37,546 nucleotides of DNA from an uncultured Bacilli bacterium. GTDB lineage: Bacteria > Bacillota_I > Bacilli_A > RF39 > UBA660. Both the position numbers and the translations under genes were made by a program. Below are positions 15,916-24,960 of the stretch, piece by piece. The stretch covers positions 1 through 37,546 of the forward strand of contig CALVIS010000007.1 in NCBI GenBank assembly GCA_944331805.1, given 5' to 3'. The notes under the pieces are model-generated. The model did no database searches and had not been told where the DNA came from. It saw nothing but the letters and a program-made list of their open reading frames with translations. Each line of letters opens with the position of its first letter. Within the stretch, counting starts at the first letter, position 1.

Positions 15916-16363
15916 AAAAGGATTTACAATATTAGAATTACTTGCTGTTATTATAATATTAGGTATTTTAATGACTTTAGCTTATGTCGGAGTGTCAGGT
16001 TATTTAAATAAAACTAGATCTGCAACTTATGAAAATTTTGAACATAATATTACAGATGGTGTTACTAATTTCTTAATAGATCATTCTGGATATATTCCAA
16101 ATGAGGGAGAATCTTTAGTTGTTGATGTTTCTAAATTAGTTTGTGAAGGATATATTGATAATCTACAAGATCCCAGTGAATCTAATAAAACGTGTAATTT
16201 AGAAAGTTATGCTATTGTAACTAGAAATACTAATAAGGGTTATAATATGGATATAAATTATGAAGCTTGCCTAGTCTGTGAGGGTTATAAAAGTCCTGCT
16301 TGTTCTAATTCAATTGTAGGAATAGAAAGATTAACAAAAGATGCAAGTTGTGAGGTAAGATAA
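15905..16363 (+). CDS. Type IV prepilin-like protein inside the uvrC-mutL operon
   Basis: A 152-aa protein with class III signal MMNRKG|FTILELL, Glu5 of the mature part, and the hydrophobic N-terminal helix AVIIILGILMTLAYVGVSGY. The soluble part has six cysteines (for example KLVCEGY, KTCNL, ACLVCEGY, PACSN, ASCEV), enough for three disulfides. GAGGAGG (15889-15895) inside uvrC supports the ATG at 15905; a second ATG follows at once. It overlaps uvrC by 11 bp, and its TAA overlaps the mutL ATG (TAATG at 16361-16365), so all three genes should be translated together. It shares the C...LVC-GY arrangement with the prepilin at 9140. Its assembly partners are not in view. Confidence 0.85.
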   Translation: MMNRKGFTILELLAVIIILGILMTLAYVGVSGYLNKTRSATYENFEHNITDGVTNFLIDHSGYIPNEGESLVVDVSKLVCEGYIDNLQDPSESNKTCNLESYAIVTRNTNKGYNMDINYEACLVCEGYKSPACSNSIVGIERLTKDASCEVR

Positions 16364-18156
16364 TGGCAACTATTAAAGTAATGGATGAGATCCTTGCTAA
16401 TAAGATAGCAGCAGGAGAAGTAGTAGAAAGATGTTTAAACGTTGTTAAAGAGCTAGTAGAAAACTCTATAGATGCTGAGTCTACAGAGATTAAGATTAAT
16501 TTAATAGATTCTGGCACTAAGAAAATAGTAGTAAGTGATAATGGTATTGGTATGAATAAAGAAGATGCTATGCTTGCTTTTTCCCGTCATGCTACTAGTA
16601 AATTGAAGAATTTAGATGATTTATTTAATATTGAAACATTAGGTTTTAGAGGAGAAGCTCTACCATCTATCGCTTCAGTTTCTCACATTTATTTACAAAC
16701 TAGTAAAGATGGAGTAGGAACAAGTATCTCTTTAAATGGTGGTGTTATAGAAAGCGTTGAAAATAGTGATTTAAGTGTTGGTACTACTATTGAAGTAAGA
16801 GATTTATTTTATAATACCCCTGTAAGATTAAAGTATTTAAAGAATCTTTATACAGAGCTAGCTTTAATAATAGAATATGTTAATAAAATGGCTCTATCAT
16901 ATCCTTCTATTAGATTTGGTTTAACTAATAATGATAAAGAACTTCTTAATACAAGTGGAGATGGTAATCTATTAAAAGTAATCTATGCTGTCTATGGAAT
17001 AGATGTTACTAAAAAGATGATAGAAATAAGTGGCGAAAATGATGATTATGTAATATCAGGTTATATTGGATATCCTGAAATAGCCAAGACATCTCGTAAT
17101 GTTATTACTACTTTAGTAAATGGTAGAGTTATTAAAAATCTTGATTTAAATAGATGTCTAATAGATTGTTATCATACTTATATTCCTAAAGATAAGTTTC
17201 CAATGATAGTTTTAAATATAGATGTAGACCCAATACTTATAGATATTAATATACATCCACAAAAGATGGATATAAAGTTCTCTAAATTAGATAGTTTAAA
17301 AGAGTTAATAACAAAAGTAATTAGTTCTAAACTAAAAGAAGTACTTTTAGTACCTCATGCTAATATTAGGGATTTAAATACTATTTATGAAGTAGAAGAC
17401 TCTCTTCCTGTTAATACTATAAACTATGAATTAGATGATGAAGAAGAGCCTGTTAAAGAAACATCTCCTAATCTAGAAGAATTATCTTTTGATTTTGATA
17501 ATGATAATAAGATAACGGGTACTAAGACTGAAGAAGTAGTTGAAGATGAAAAAGAGAAAAAAGATGACTATCGTATTAAAGAAATGATACCTGTAGGTAT
17601 TGTTCATAAGACTTATATAATCGCAGAAAACTCAAGTGGTATGTATATAATAGACCAACATGCAGCGGCTGAGCGTATTAATTATGAAAAAGTCTTAAAT
17701 GCTCTATTAAAAGATGATTATAAAGTTATAGATTTACTAGTACCTATTAGATTAGAATATCCTAAAGATGAGTTTATTAGAATTAAAGAACATATGGATG
17801 TTCTAAAGAGTATTGGTATTTCTTTAGAAGAGTTTGGTGATAATACTTTTATTGTTAGAAGTCATCCTACTTGGTTCTTTGAAGGATATGAGAGGGAAGC
17901 CATTGAAAAGATAATTGCTATCACCCTAGAAAAAGGTGAATTTGATAAAGAAAAATTCATCTATAAGACAGCATCTACTATGGCTTGTAAAATGAGTATA
18001 AAAGCCAATGATTATTTAGACTTAGATACTGCTAAAATCCTTTTAGATAACTTAAGACGAACTGACAATCCTTTTACTTGTCCTCATGGTAGACCAACTA
18101 TTATTACATATAGTAATTATGACTTAGAAAGACTCTTTAAAAGAGCGATGAATTAA
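16363..18156 (+). CDS. mutL: DNA mismatch repair protein MutL (endonuclease type)
   Basis: A GHKL ATPase with motifs IAAGEVVE..VVKELVENSIDA, DNGIGM, ATSKL and FRGEALPSIASV in the first 110 residues. A variable acidic linker lies at about 350-405. The C-terminal dimerisation domain carries the nicking-endonuclease motif DQHA-AA-E-RINY-E (the DQHA(X)2E(X)4E pattern), plus ACKMSIKAND and CPHGRPT, all metal-site elements of MutL from bacteria lacking MutH. So this MutL should nick the unmethylated or new strand itself. Length 597 aa is typical. The start overlaps the prepilin stop. miaA, a frequent neighbour of mutL, follows after two inserted accessory genes. Confidence 0.96.
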   Translation: MATIKVMDEILANKIAAGEVVERCLNVVKELVENSIDAESTEIKINLIDSGTKKIVVSDNGIGMNKEDAMLAFSRHATSKLKNLDDLFNIETLGFRGEALPSIASVSHIYLQTSKDGVGTSISLNGGVIESVENSDLSVGTTIEVRDLFYNTPVRLKYLKNLYTELALIIEYVNKMALSYPSIRFGLTNNDKELLNTSGDGNLLKVIYAVYGIDVTKKMIEISGENDDYVISGYIGYPEIAKTSRNVITTLVNGRVIKNLDLNRCLIDCYHTYIPKDKFPMIVLNIDVDPILIDINIHPQKMDIKFSKLDSLKELITKVISSKLKEVLLVPHANIRDLNTIYEVEDSLPVNTINYELDDEEEPVKETSPNLEELSFDFDNDNKITGTKTEEVVEDEKEKKDDYRIKEMIPVGIVHKTYIIAENSSGMYIIDQHAAAERINYEKVLNALLKDDYKVIDLLVPIRLEYPKDEFIRIKEHMDVLKSIGISLEEFGDNTFIVRSHPTWFFEGYEREAIEKIIAITLEKGEFDKEKFIYKTASTMACKMSIKANDYLDLDTAKILLDNLRRTDNPFTCPHGRPTIITYSNYDLERLFKRAMN

Positions 18157-18158
18157 CT

Positions 18159-18203
18159 ATAACTCCAAAAAAGTACTAAAATAATTGATTTTTTTGGAGT
18201 TAT
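18159..18203. promoter_or_regulatory. 14-bp inverted repeat overlapping the ATPase promoter
   Basis: ATAACTCCAAAAAA (18159-18172) pairs perfectly with TTTTTTGGAGTTAT (18190-18203), loop 17 nt. It may terminate mutL transcription poorly, since no T-run follows the stem on the + strand. Its right arm covers the end of the -35 box and the spacer of the next gene's promoter. Confidence 0.55.
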
Positions 18204-18213
18204 GTTATATAAT
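18185..18213 (+). promoter_or_regulatory. Promoter of the ATPase between mutL and miaA
   Basis: TTGATT (18185-18190), 17 bp, TATAAT (18208-18213). It overlaps an in-frame ATG at 18202, which therefore cannot be the translation start. Confidence 0.75.
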
Positions 18214-18234
18214 CTTGCTAAAGAAGGTGATAAT

Positions 18235-19554
18235 ATGGAAAGAAATGCTATGCAAAGTCTTATTAATTGGAAAAATAAAAAGAATAGAAAACCTTTACTT
18301 CTATATGGAGCAAGACAAGTAGGTAAGACATATTTAGTAAAAGAGTTTGGTAATAGATATTTTAAAGATATTATCTATGTTAATTTTGAGACTAATAATA
18401 TTGTTAGTAATATTATTGATGAAAATATTGAACCAGATTATATTATTAAAAATTTAGAGATTGTCTTTAATAAAAAAATAGATAAAGATAATACTTTGAT
18501 ATTCTTTGATGAAATACAAAAGAATACAAGAGCCTTAACTTCCTTAAAATATTTCTGTGAGGAAGCAAGTGAATATTATGTAATAGGAGCAGGTTCCCTA
18601 CTTGGTGTTCATATAAATAAAAAAGACTTTTCTTTTCCAGTGGGTAAAGTAGATTTTCTAACAATATATCCTATGTCTTTTGATGAGTTTTTAATTAATA
18701 CAGGTAACTCTTTATTACTAGATTCTATAAAAGAGCATTTTGATAGTAATAAAGAAATGCCAGAAGTACAACATAAGAAAGCCCTTGATTTATATTATGA
18801 TTACTTAGTAGTTGGTGGTATGCCAGAAGTAGTTAAAGAGTATATTAACAGTAATTCTTTTATTAATGCTATTGATTATCAAAAAAGTATAATAGAGTCT
18901 TATAAAAATGATATTTCAAAATATTGTGAAGATGGAAATGAAGCGAATAAAATTTTAGCAACGTTTGACTCTATTCCAGTACAACTTGCTAAAGATAACA
19001 AAAAGTTTCAATATAAACTAATTAAAAGTGGTGGTTCTAGTTCTATTTTTGGAGATGCTATTAATTGGTTAGTTAATGCAGGTATTGTAAATAAATGTGT
19101 TAAGACAAAAATAGGTGTTCCTCTTAAAATGTATGAAGAGTTAGATTCTTTTAAATTATATATGAATGATGTAGGACTTTTAACAAACTTAAGTGAATAT
19201 CCAATTTATTTAATAAAAAATAGAGAAGCGGTTAATGAAGTTATGATAGGAATGTTAACTGAAAATTATGTTGCTACTTCTTTAATCATTAATAATCTTA
19301 ATTTAAATTATTGGAAAGGCGATTATGAAAGTGAAGTTGATTTTATCTTACAAGGAGAAAAAGGAAGTATTATCCCTTTAGAAGTAAAATCTAGTAATCA
19401 CGTTAAATCTAGAAGTTTAAATAATTATATTAAATTATATAATCCTAAGTATGCTATTAGAATATCTTCCAAAAACTTTGGCTTTAAAAATAATATAAAG
19501 TCTGTTCCTTTGTATGCAGTATTTTGCCTTAATAAAGATAATATAGATATGTAG
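18235..19554 (+). CDS. AAA_14/DUF4143-family ATPase
   Basis: A 439-aa ATPase of the AAA_14 plus DUF4143 architecture but a different subfamily from the pair at 5.3-7.9 kb. Walker A is YGARQVGKTYLV (about residues 24-35), Walker B FFDEIQKN, and sensor region VIGAGSLLG. The family's YPMSFDEFL motif follows. The C-terminal nuclease-like part has EVDFILQ and PLEVKSS. GAAGGTGATAAT before ATG 18235 sets the start. It has its own promoter and splits the common mutL-miaA arrangement, so it is probably an acquired accessory gene. The substrate of these ATPases is not known. Confidence 0.87.
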   Translation: MERNAMQSLINWKNKKNRKPLLLYGARQVGKTYLVKEFGNRYFKDIIYVNFETNNIVSNIIDENIEPDYIIKNLEIVFNKKIDKDNTLIFFDEIQKNTRALTSLKYFCEEASEYYVIGAGSLLGVHINKKDFSFPVGKVDFLTIYPMSFDEFLINTGNSLLLDSIKEHFDSNKEMPEVQHKKALDLYYDYLVVGGMPEVVKEYINSNSFINAIDYQKSIIESYKNDISKYCEDGNEANKILATFDSIPVQLAKDNKKFQYKLIKSGGSSSIFGDAINWLVNAGIVNKCVKTKIGVPLKMYEELDSFKLYMNDVGLLTNLSEYPIYLIKNREAVNEVMIGMLTENYVATSLIINNLNLNYWKGDYESEVDFILQGEKGSIIPLEVKSSNHVKSRSLNNYIKLYNPKYAIRISSKNFGFKNNIKSVPLYAVFCLNKDNIDM

Positions 19555-19557
19555 TTC

Positions 19558-19597
19558 TATTACGAAAAAGTTTGCATTTGCAAGTAAATCCGTAATA
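19558..19597. repeat. Two-tier palindrome between the ATPase and hydrolase genes
   Basis: Outer arms TATTACG (19558-19564) and CGTAATA (19591-19597); inner arms TTGCA (19572-19576) and TGCAA (19579-19583). No T-tract follows. It could be a weak terminator or an operator for the hydrolase gene. Confidence 0.45.
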
Positions 19598-19652
19598 AAA
19601 TTATTGATATAAACTAATAAATAAAATAAAGCTTATTGTAGGAGAAGTTGAT

Positions 19653-20515
19653 ATGAATATTGAATTTATTAATAATGCTTATACTGTAGATGGATTAATG
19701 TTACCTATGGTACATTTTGAGAGTAAAGAAAAAAATATATGTGTTATCTGTATACATGGTATGTGTGGAACAATTGTAGACAACTACTTTGCTACCGTAT
19801 GGGGTAAAGTATTATCAGAAAAAAATATTGGTTTTATCTATGAGCATAACAGGGGTCACTCTATAGAAAATGATATAGTCATGAAAGATGGTTCATTTAA
19901 AAGATGTGGATGTATGTATGAAATATTTGAAGACTGTATTTATGATATAGATTTAGCGATACAAACTGCAAAAGATAAAGGCTATAAAAAATCATTTTGT
20001 TAGGACACAGTTATGGATGCAATAAAGTCATTTACTATTATTATAAAAAACATCCTAATATTTTAGGAATAATACTTGCAAGTGCCCCAGATATGATTGG
20101 TTCCCATTTGTTATTGGAGCCTGATTATAAAGAATTATTAGCGGAAGCAAAGAAAAATATAGATAATAACGAGCCTCAAAAATTACTTCATAAAATGATA
20201 GAAGATTACATGTACATGAGTTCTCTTACTTATTATAATTGGTATAATGAAAATTCTAACCTTGATAATCTACCAATTATTTCTAATAAAGAACATTGGA
20301 AACAATTTGAAACAATAGATGTCCCAATTCTCACTTTTTCTGGTTCTAATGAAGAAGATTATTATCAGCATTTAGATTTATTAAAAGATAAAGCATTAAA
20401 TTGTAATAATTTTGAATACAAAATAATTGAGAATACAGGTCATACTTATAAAAATAAAGAAAACGAAATCGCAAATTTAATATTTGATTGGATAAATAAA
20501 AATTTTAATTTATAG
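19653..20515 (+). pseudogene. Alpha/beta hydrolase interrupted by one-base frameshift (or expressed by slippage)
   Basis: Two frames together encode one alpha/beta hydrolase of about 287 aa. The first (19653-20003) has the oxyanion-side CIHGMCG and YEHNRGHS; the second (to 20515) begins with the nucleophile elbow LGHSYG. It then has an acid region SGSNEED and the catalytic-His candidate ENTGHTY. The break is at an A6 run (19986-19991). Reading AAA AAA ATC ATT TTG TTA GGA by slipping back one base restores KKIILLGHSYG exactly. This may be true decay, a consensus error in a homopolymer, or programmed -1/transcriptional slippage. The second half has no ribosome site of its own. The substrate is unknown. 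Confidence 0.75.
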
Positions 20516-20524
20516 GAGAGATTT

Positions 20525-21397
20525 ATGATAATTGCCATATTAGGACCAACTGCTGTTGGTAAAACTGCTTTAAGTATAGCGTTAGCTAAAAAATATAATG
20601 CTGAAGTTATTAACTTTGATGCTATGCAAGTGTATGAAAATTTGGATATAGGTACTGCTAAAGTAACGAGCGTTGAAATGGAAGGAGTGCCTCATCATTT
20701 ACTTAGTTTTGTCCCACTTGATAAAAACTATTCTGTTTATGATTATCAAAAAGATGCTAGATGTTTAATAGATAAACTCTTAAAAGAAAATAAAAATATT
20801 ATCTTAGTAGGAGGAACAGGACTTTATTTAAAAGCAGTACTTTTTGATTATAACTTTACAGAAGGTACGACTTATAATACTTACGATAATCTTACTAATG
20901 AAGAAATATTAGATAAAATAAAGTCTTATAATATTGAAGAACTTCCTCATGTAAATAATAGAAAAAGATTAGTAAGGCTTTTAAATAAACTAGAGAATAA
21001 TGAGACTATTACTAATAATGGAAATAATCTTTTATATAAAGATACTATCTTTATAGGATTAACTACCAATAGAAATACTTTATATGATAAGATTAATAAA
21101 AGAGTAGATGTCATGTTTAACAATGGACTATTAGAAGAAGTAGAATCTTTAAAAGATGAGTTTAATACTTCTAAAGCTTTGAATACAGCGATAGGCTATA
21201 AAGAATTTATTCCATACTTTAACCACGAAAAAACTCTAGATGAAGTAAAGGACGATATTAAGAAAAACTCCAGACACTATGCTAAAAGACAATATACTTT
21301 CTTTAATCATCAGTTTAAACTTAGGTGGTTTAATACTAATTATGATAACTTTAATAAAACAATAAATGAAGTTATTAATTATATAACAATGCAATAA
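20525..21397 (+). CDS. miaA: tRNA dimethylallyltransferase
   Basis: MiaA adds the isopentenyl group to A37 of tRNAs reading UNN codons. The P-loop GPTAVGKTALSIAL (residues 7-20), the substrate Asp-rich FDAMQVYENLDIGTAK, PHHLLSF, GGTGLYLKA and TAIGYKEF are all in place. At 290 aa it is slightly short but complete. TAGGAGAG precedes the ATG. The short gap (9 bp) from the hydrolase suggests transcription from upstream. Confidence 0.95.
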   Translation: MIIAILGPTAVGKTALSIALAKKYNAEVINFDAMQVYENLDIGTAKVTSVEMEGVPHHLLSFVPLDKNYSVYDYQKDARCLIDKLLKENKNIILVGGTGLYLKAVLFDYNFTEGTTYNTYDNLTNEEILDKIKSYNIEELPHVNNRKRLVRLLNKLENNETITNNGNNLLYKDTIFIGLTTNRNTLYDKINKRVDVMFNNGLLEEVESLKDEFNTSKALNTAIGYKEFIPYFNHEKTLDEVKDDIKKNSRHYAKRQYTFFNHQFKLRWFNTNYDNFNKTINEVINYITMQ

Positions 21398-21445
21398 AAT
21401 GTAATAATACAGGTGAATATAATGGTATTATTAAAAGGAAAAGAG

Positions 21446-21476
21446 CTAGAGAGATAATTAAAAAACTCTAGTTTTT
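21446..21476 (+). terminator. miaA terminator
   Basis: CTAGAG (21446-21451) and CTCTAG (21466-21471), followed by TTTTT (21472-21476). From here to 21800 I find no gene: only short, stop-ridden AT-rich sequence with an isolated TATAAT at 21631 that might be the -10 of the glycosyltransferase operon. Confidence 0.6.
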
Positions 21477-21813
21477 ACATATTATTTAATAAAAATTTAA
21501 AGCCTAGAATATTATTTATAAAAAAATCACTCACAAGTATTATGTTTTTCTAAATGATAAAGATATCAATATTACTTTAAATATTTTATAATGAAATAAA
21601 GTTACACTATCAAAGTCAAGTAATGTTTGATATAATAAAAATGAAAAAGTTATGTAAAAACAACTGAGTATGCATTTTTTAAAAATTAAATTTTATAAGG
21701 AAAATAGTAAATATATCTATGAATTATGAAATCATAGAGGTAACAATAGTATAAGCAGCATGTTTATTTGTTTTACTAATGAGTAATAAAATTAATTAAA
21801 AGAGGTGATTATA

Positions 21814-22962
21814 ATGAGAAAAAAAATATCAATATTATCTTTACATCTTGGATATGGTGGAGTAGAAAGAGCGATTGTCTCTTTAGCAAATTCACTAGCT
21901 AAACTAAATAAATATGATATTGAAATAGTATCTATTTATAAACTTTATGATAAGCCTGTATTTGATATAAATGAAAATATAAAAGTCACATATCTCTTAC
22001 CATCTAAATTAGTTCCTAATAGAAAAGAATGGAGTGAAGCTTTACATAATTTAAGATTAATAAGTCTTGGGAAAGAGTCTTTAAAAAGTTTAAAAATACT
22101 ATATAAAAGACGTAAATGTATGGTAAATTATATAAAAAATACTTCCGCTGACGTTATAATATCAACTCGTGTCTTTTTAAACGAATTATTAAGTGAATAT
22201 GGTAAAGAGACAACTTTAAAAATAGGCTGGGAACATAATCATTACCATAATGATATGAAATATGCTACAGATGTGATTAGAAGTGCTAAAAATTTAGATT
22301 ACTTTGTTTTAGTTTCTAAAGGGCTACAAAAGTTTTATCATAAAAAAATGTACTCTTTTAAATGCAAATGTATCTATATACCTAACGCTATAGAAAATAT
22401 TCCTAAGACTAAGAGTCCTTTAACAAGTGAACATTTAATATCAGTTGGAAGATTATCTCCTGAAAAAGGATATATAGACCTTTTAAAGATTTATCTTAAC
22501 TTGAAAAATAAGAAATGTAGATGGCATTTAGATATTGTTGGTGATGGTAGTGAACGGGGTAGATTAGAGAAATTTATTAAAGAAAATAAGTTAGAAAAAG
22601 ATGTTACTCTTCATGGTTATAAAAATAGTAAAGAAATAGAAAAACTAATGCATAAAGCAAGTATTTATGTTATGACTAGTTATACAGAAAGTTTTGGTAT
22701 AGTCTTACTTGAAGCGATGAGTAATGGACTTCCTTGTATTGCTTTTGATTCTGCTGAAGGTGCTAAAGAGGTAATAACATCAGGCCGTGATGGATACTTA
22801 ATAAAACATCGTAATTTTAAAGCAATGGAGAAAAAAATATTAGATTTAACTAAAGATATAGAGACAAGAAAAGAATTAGGTAAAAATGGTAGACGTAAAG
22901 TAAAAGGCTATATTTCTGATAATATATGTGCATCTTGGGAGAAAATAATTGAAAGGAAGTGA
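21814..22962 (+). CDS. Glycosyltransferase family 4 (GT-B fold)
   Basis: A cytoplasmic retaining GT-B glycosyltransferase. The N-terminal acceptor half starts SILSLHLGYGGVERAIVSLA. The C-terminal donor half has VGRLSPEKGYIDLL (about 213-226), HGYKNSKEI, and the nucleotide-sugar EX7E motif ESFGIVLLEAMSNGLP. The ATG at 21814 follows GAGGTG; an in-frame GTG at 21805 lies within that ribosome site. It is first in a run of polysaccharide genes with 6 bp to the next gene. Sugar donor and acceptor cannot be told from the sequence. Confidence 0.9.
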   Translation: MRKKISILSLHLGYGGVERAIVSLANSLAKLNKYDIEIVSIYKLYDKPVFDINENIKVTYLLPSKLVPNRKEWSEALHNLRLISLGKESLKSLKILYKRRKCMVNYIKNTSADVIISTRVFLNELLSEYGKETTLKIGWEHNHYHNDMKYATDVIRSAKNLDYFVLVSKGLQKFYHKKMYSFKCKCIYIPNAIENIPKTKSPLTSEHLISVGRLSPEKGYIDLLKIYLNLKNKKCRWHLDIVGDGSERGRLEKFIKENKLEKDVTLHGYKNSKEIEKLMHKASIYVMTSYTESFGIVLLEAMSNGLPCIAFDSAEGAKEVITSGRDGYLIKHRNFKAMEKKILDLTKDIETRKELGKNGRRKVKGYISDNICASWEKIIERK

Positions 22963-22968
22963 TTAATA

Positions 22969-23442
22969 ATGAGAAAAGTAATGTTTATATCAAGTACAGG
23001 AGGACATTTAACAGAACTTTTACAACTTGATAGTATTATAAAAAACTATGATTATTCTCTAATAACAGAGAAAACTAAAGCGAATAATAAACTTAGAAGA
23101 AAATACAAAAAATTGAATTTTCTTTTGTATGGTACTAAAGACCATAAATTATCTTATCCATTTAAACTCTTTATAAACTGCTTTATTAGTCTTTTCCTAT
23201 ATTTTAAATATCAACCAGATTATATTATAACAACAGGAGCACATACGGCAGGCCCAATGTGTTGTATCGGGAGGATCTTTGGTAGTAAAATAATCTATAT
23301 TGAATCATTTGCTAATATTAAAACTAAAACTATTACAGGTTCTCTTTTTTATAAACTCCATATTGCTAATCTCTTTATAGTTCAGTGGCGTCCTATGTTA
23401 AAACTATACCCTAAAGCAACATATGGAGGATGGTGTTTCTAA
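22969..23442 (+). CDS. Alg14/EpsE-like glycosyltransferase membrane subunit
   Basis: A 157-aa protein with the Alg14/PssD/CpsF pattern: MFISSTGGHLTELLQL at the N-terminus, a hydrophobic stretch near residues 60-76, and DYIITTGAHTAGP, then IIYIESFA. Such subunits anchor and activate a separate catalytic partner, here the next gene. Together they usually add the second sugar to a lipid-linked exopolysaccharide or capsule repeat. GGAAGTGATTAATA precedes the ATG. The stop overlaps the next start (TAATG). Confidence 0.88.
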   Translation: MRKVMFISSTGGHLTELLQLDSIIKNYDYSLITEKTKANNKLRRKYKKLNFLLYGTKDHKLSYPFKLFINCFISLFLYFKYQPDYIITTGAHTAGPMCCIGRIFGSKIIYIESFANIKTKTITGSLFYKLHIANLFIVQWRPMLKLYPKATYGGWCF

Positions 23443-24242
23443 TGATTCTAGTTACTCTTGGTACTCAAGATAAAAGCTTTGAAAGATTATTAAAGGCAAT
23501 TGATAAAGAAATAGAAAAAGGTAAAATTAAAGATAAAGTTTTAGTTCAAGCAGGATATACCAAATATAAAAGTAAAAATATGGAAATATTTAGAAGTGTT
23601 TCAAGTGATAGATTAGAAGAGCTTATGGATGAAGCAACACTTATTATTAGTCATGGTGGAGTAGGAAGTATCTTAACAGCTTTAAAACATCATAAAAAAG
23701 TAATCGCTACACCAAGACTATCTAAATATAGTGAACATACTAATGACCATCAAAAACAAATAATAGAAGAGTTTGGTAGATTAGGTTATATTTTACCTTT
23801 AAAAGATTTAACTAAGTTAGATAAAATGTTAGAAAAAAGTAAAACTTTTAATCCTAAAGAGTTTAATAGTAATAATGAAAACTTTAAAAAATTAATAACT
23901 AATTATATAGAAGATACTAATCATATTAGTTGGTTTAATCGTGATAAGTTTGCTATTTTAACAGCTTTAATAAATCTCTTTATCTTTTACCTATTAAATC
24001 TTACAGGCATGAATATCTATTTAAATTTTACAATAACTTATGTATTGTCATGTTTGTTTATGAATCTATTTAAAACAAAAAAATTATCTAACATTATAAC
24101 ATCTATTATTTGTTTCTATTTAATAGAAGGATTATCTTTACTACTACTTGTAGATAACCTAAATATAGATATTATTATTTCTAAGATCTTTATTAATATC
24201 TTAGTAGTAATTATTTATCACTTTTTAATTAAGAAAAATTAA
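23442..24242 (+). CDS. Alg13/EpsF-like glycosyltransferase fused to a C-terminal four-helix membrane domain
   Basis: Residues 1-155 match the Alg13/PssE catalytic subunit: MILVTLGTQDKSFERLL at the N-terminus and LIISHGGVGSILTAL, the UDP-GlcNAc site of the GT28 C-domain type. It partners with the preceding Alg14-like protein. Unusually, the remaining ~105 residues are strongly hydrophobic, with about four membrane spans and a basic LFKTKKLSN turn, reminiscent of GtrA/flippase-like proteins. GGAGGA (23425-23430) points to the ATG at 23442, not to the one at 23430, which lies inside it. A membrane tail on the normally soluble partner could make a permanent membrane complex or couple transfer to flipping; this is inference. 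Confidence 0.82.
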   Translation: MILVTLGTQDKSFERLLKAIDKEIEKGKIKDKVLVQAGYTKYKSKNMEIFRSVSSDRLEELMDEATLIISHGGVGSILTALKHHKKVIATPRLSKYSEHTNDHQKQIIEEFGRLGYILPLKDLTKLDKMLEKSKTFNPKEFNSNNENFKKLITNYIEDTNHISWFNRDKFAILTALINLFIFYLLNLTGMNIYLNFTITYVLSCLFMNLFKTKKLSNIITSIICFYLIEGLSLLLLVDNLNIDIIISKIFINILVVIIYHFLIKKN

Positions 24243-24264
24243 AACAATTGAGGGGGGTATGAAT

Positions 24265-24960
24265 ATGAATATCGTTAAAGAAAAGATAAAATTACATAAA
24301 TGTTATCTTATTGTTATAATTATTATGCTTATAATTATTATAATTATGGGTATATCTTTACTATTTTTAGAAAATAATAATTTTATTAATCCATATGAAG
24401 TAAAAGTAAGCCCTAATGATAATTTCTTGTTTTTAGGAGATTCTATTACAGATTTTTATCCATTAGAAGAGTATTATGATAACTTGCCAGTTGTAAATAG
24501 TGGTATTGCAGGTAATAAAACAACAGATATTTTGAGTGATATGCAAACAAGAGTATATCAGTATAATCCTACTAAAGTATTTCTACTAATAGGGACAAAT
24601 GATCTTGATAGTAATGCTAATGATATAGTTAATACTACTTTTAATAATATTAAAGAAATAGTAAGAGAAATAAAAGAAAATAGGAGTAATGCTACTATAT
24701 ATGTAGAGAGTGTTTATCCTGTAAATTCCAATATAGAGAATAATTCTGTTAATAATAGAACAAATAAAAAAATAAAAGCTTTAAATAAAAAAATATCTAA
24801 TTATTGTGATGGAAAAAATTGTAATTATATAAATCTATATGATAATTTAACAGATGAAGAAACTAATCTAAAAGAAGAGTATACAGAAGATGGATTACAT
24901 TTAAATAGTTTGGGATATGTCGTTATTACAAGGGAGTTGTTACCATATTTAAATGAATAA
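24265..24960 (+). CDS. Membrane-anchored SGNH/GDSL hydrolase
   Basis: An N-terminal basic stretch and one span (about 15-38) place the catalytic domain outside. The four SGNH blocks are visible: FLGDSITDFY (nucleophile Ser), VNSGIAGNKT (Gly), LLIGTNDL (Asn) and EDGLHLNSLGY (Asp-His). In exopolysaccharide loci such enzymes add or remove O-acetyl groups. GAGGGGGG ends directly at an ATG (24259), so the second ATG at 24265 has better spacing. It overlaps the next gene by 8 bp. Confidence 0.87.
   Translation: MNIVKEKIKLHKCYLIVIIIMLIIIIIMGISLLFLENNNFINPYEVKVSPNDNFLFLGDSITDFYPLEEYYDNLPVVNSGIAGNKTTDILSDMQTRVYQYNPTKVFLLIGTNDLDSNANDIVNTTFNNIKEIVREIKENRSNATIYVESVYPVNSNIENNSVNNRTNKKIKALNKKISNYCDGKNCNYINLYDNLTDEETNLKEEYTEDGLHLNSLGYVVITRELLPYLNE

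Noticed and set aside
18202..18234. Earlier ATG start for the third ATPase
   Set aside because: It overlaps the TATAAT box of the gene's own promoter, while ATG 18235 has a proper ribosome site.
21421..21456. Relic of a folD-like start (MVLLKGKELER)
   Set aside because: Only 11 codons before a stop, with no further similarity downstream; chance cannot be excluded.
21480..21800. Small genes in the gap before the glycosyltransferase operon
   Set aside because: All frames give fewer than 30 codons, lack ribosome sites and resemble nothing I know.
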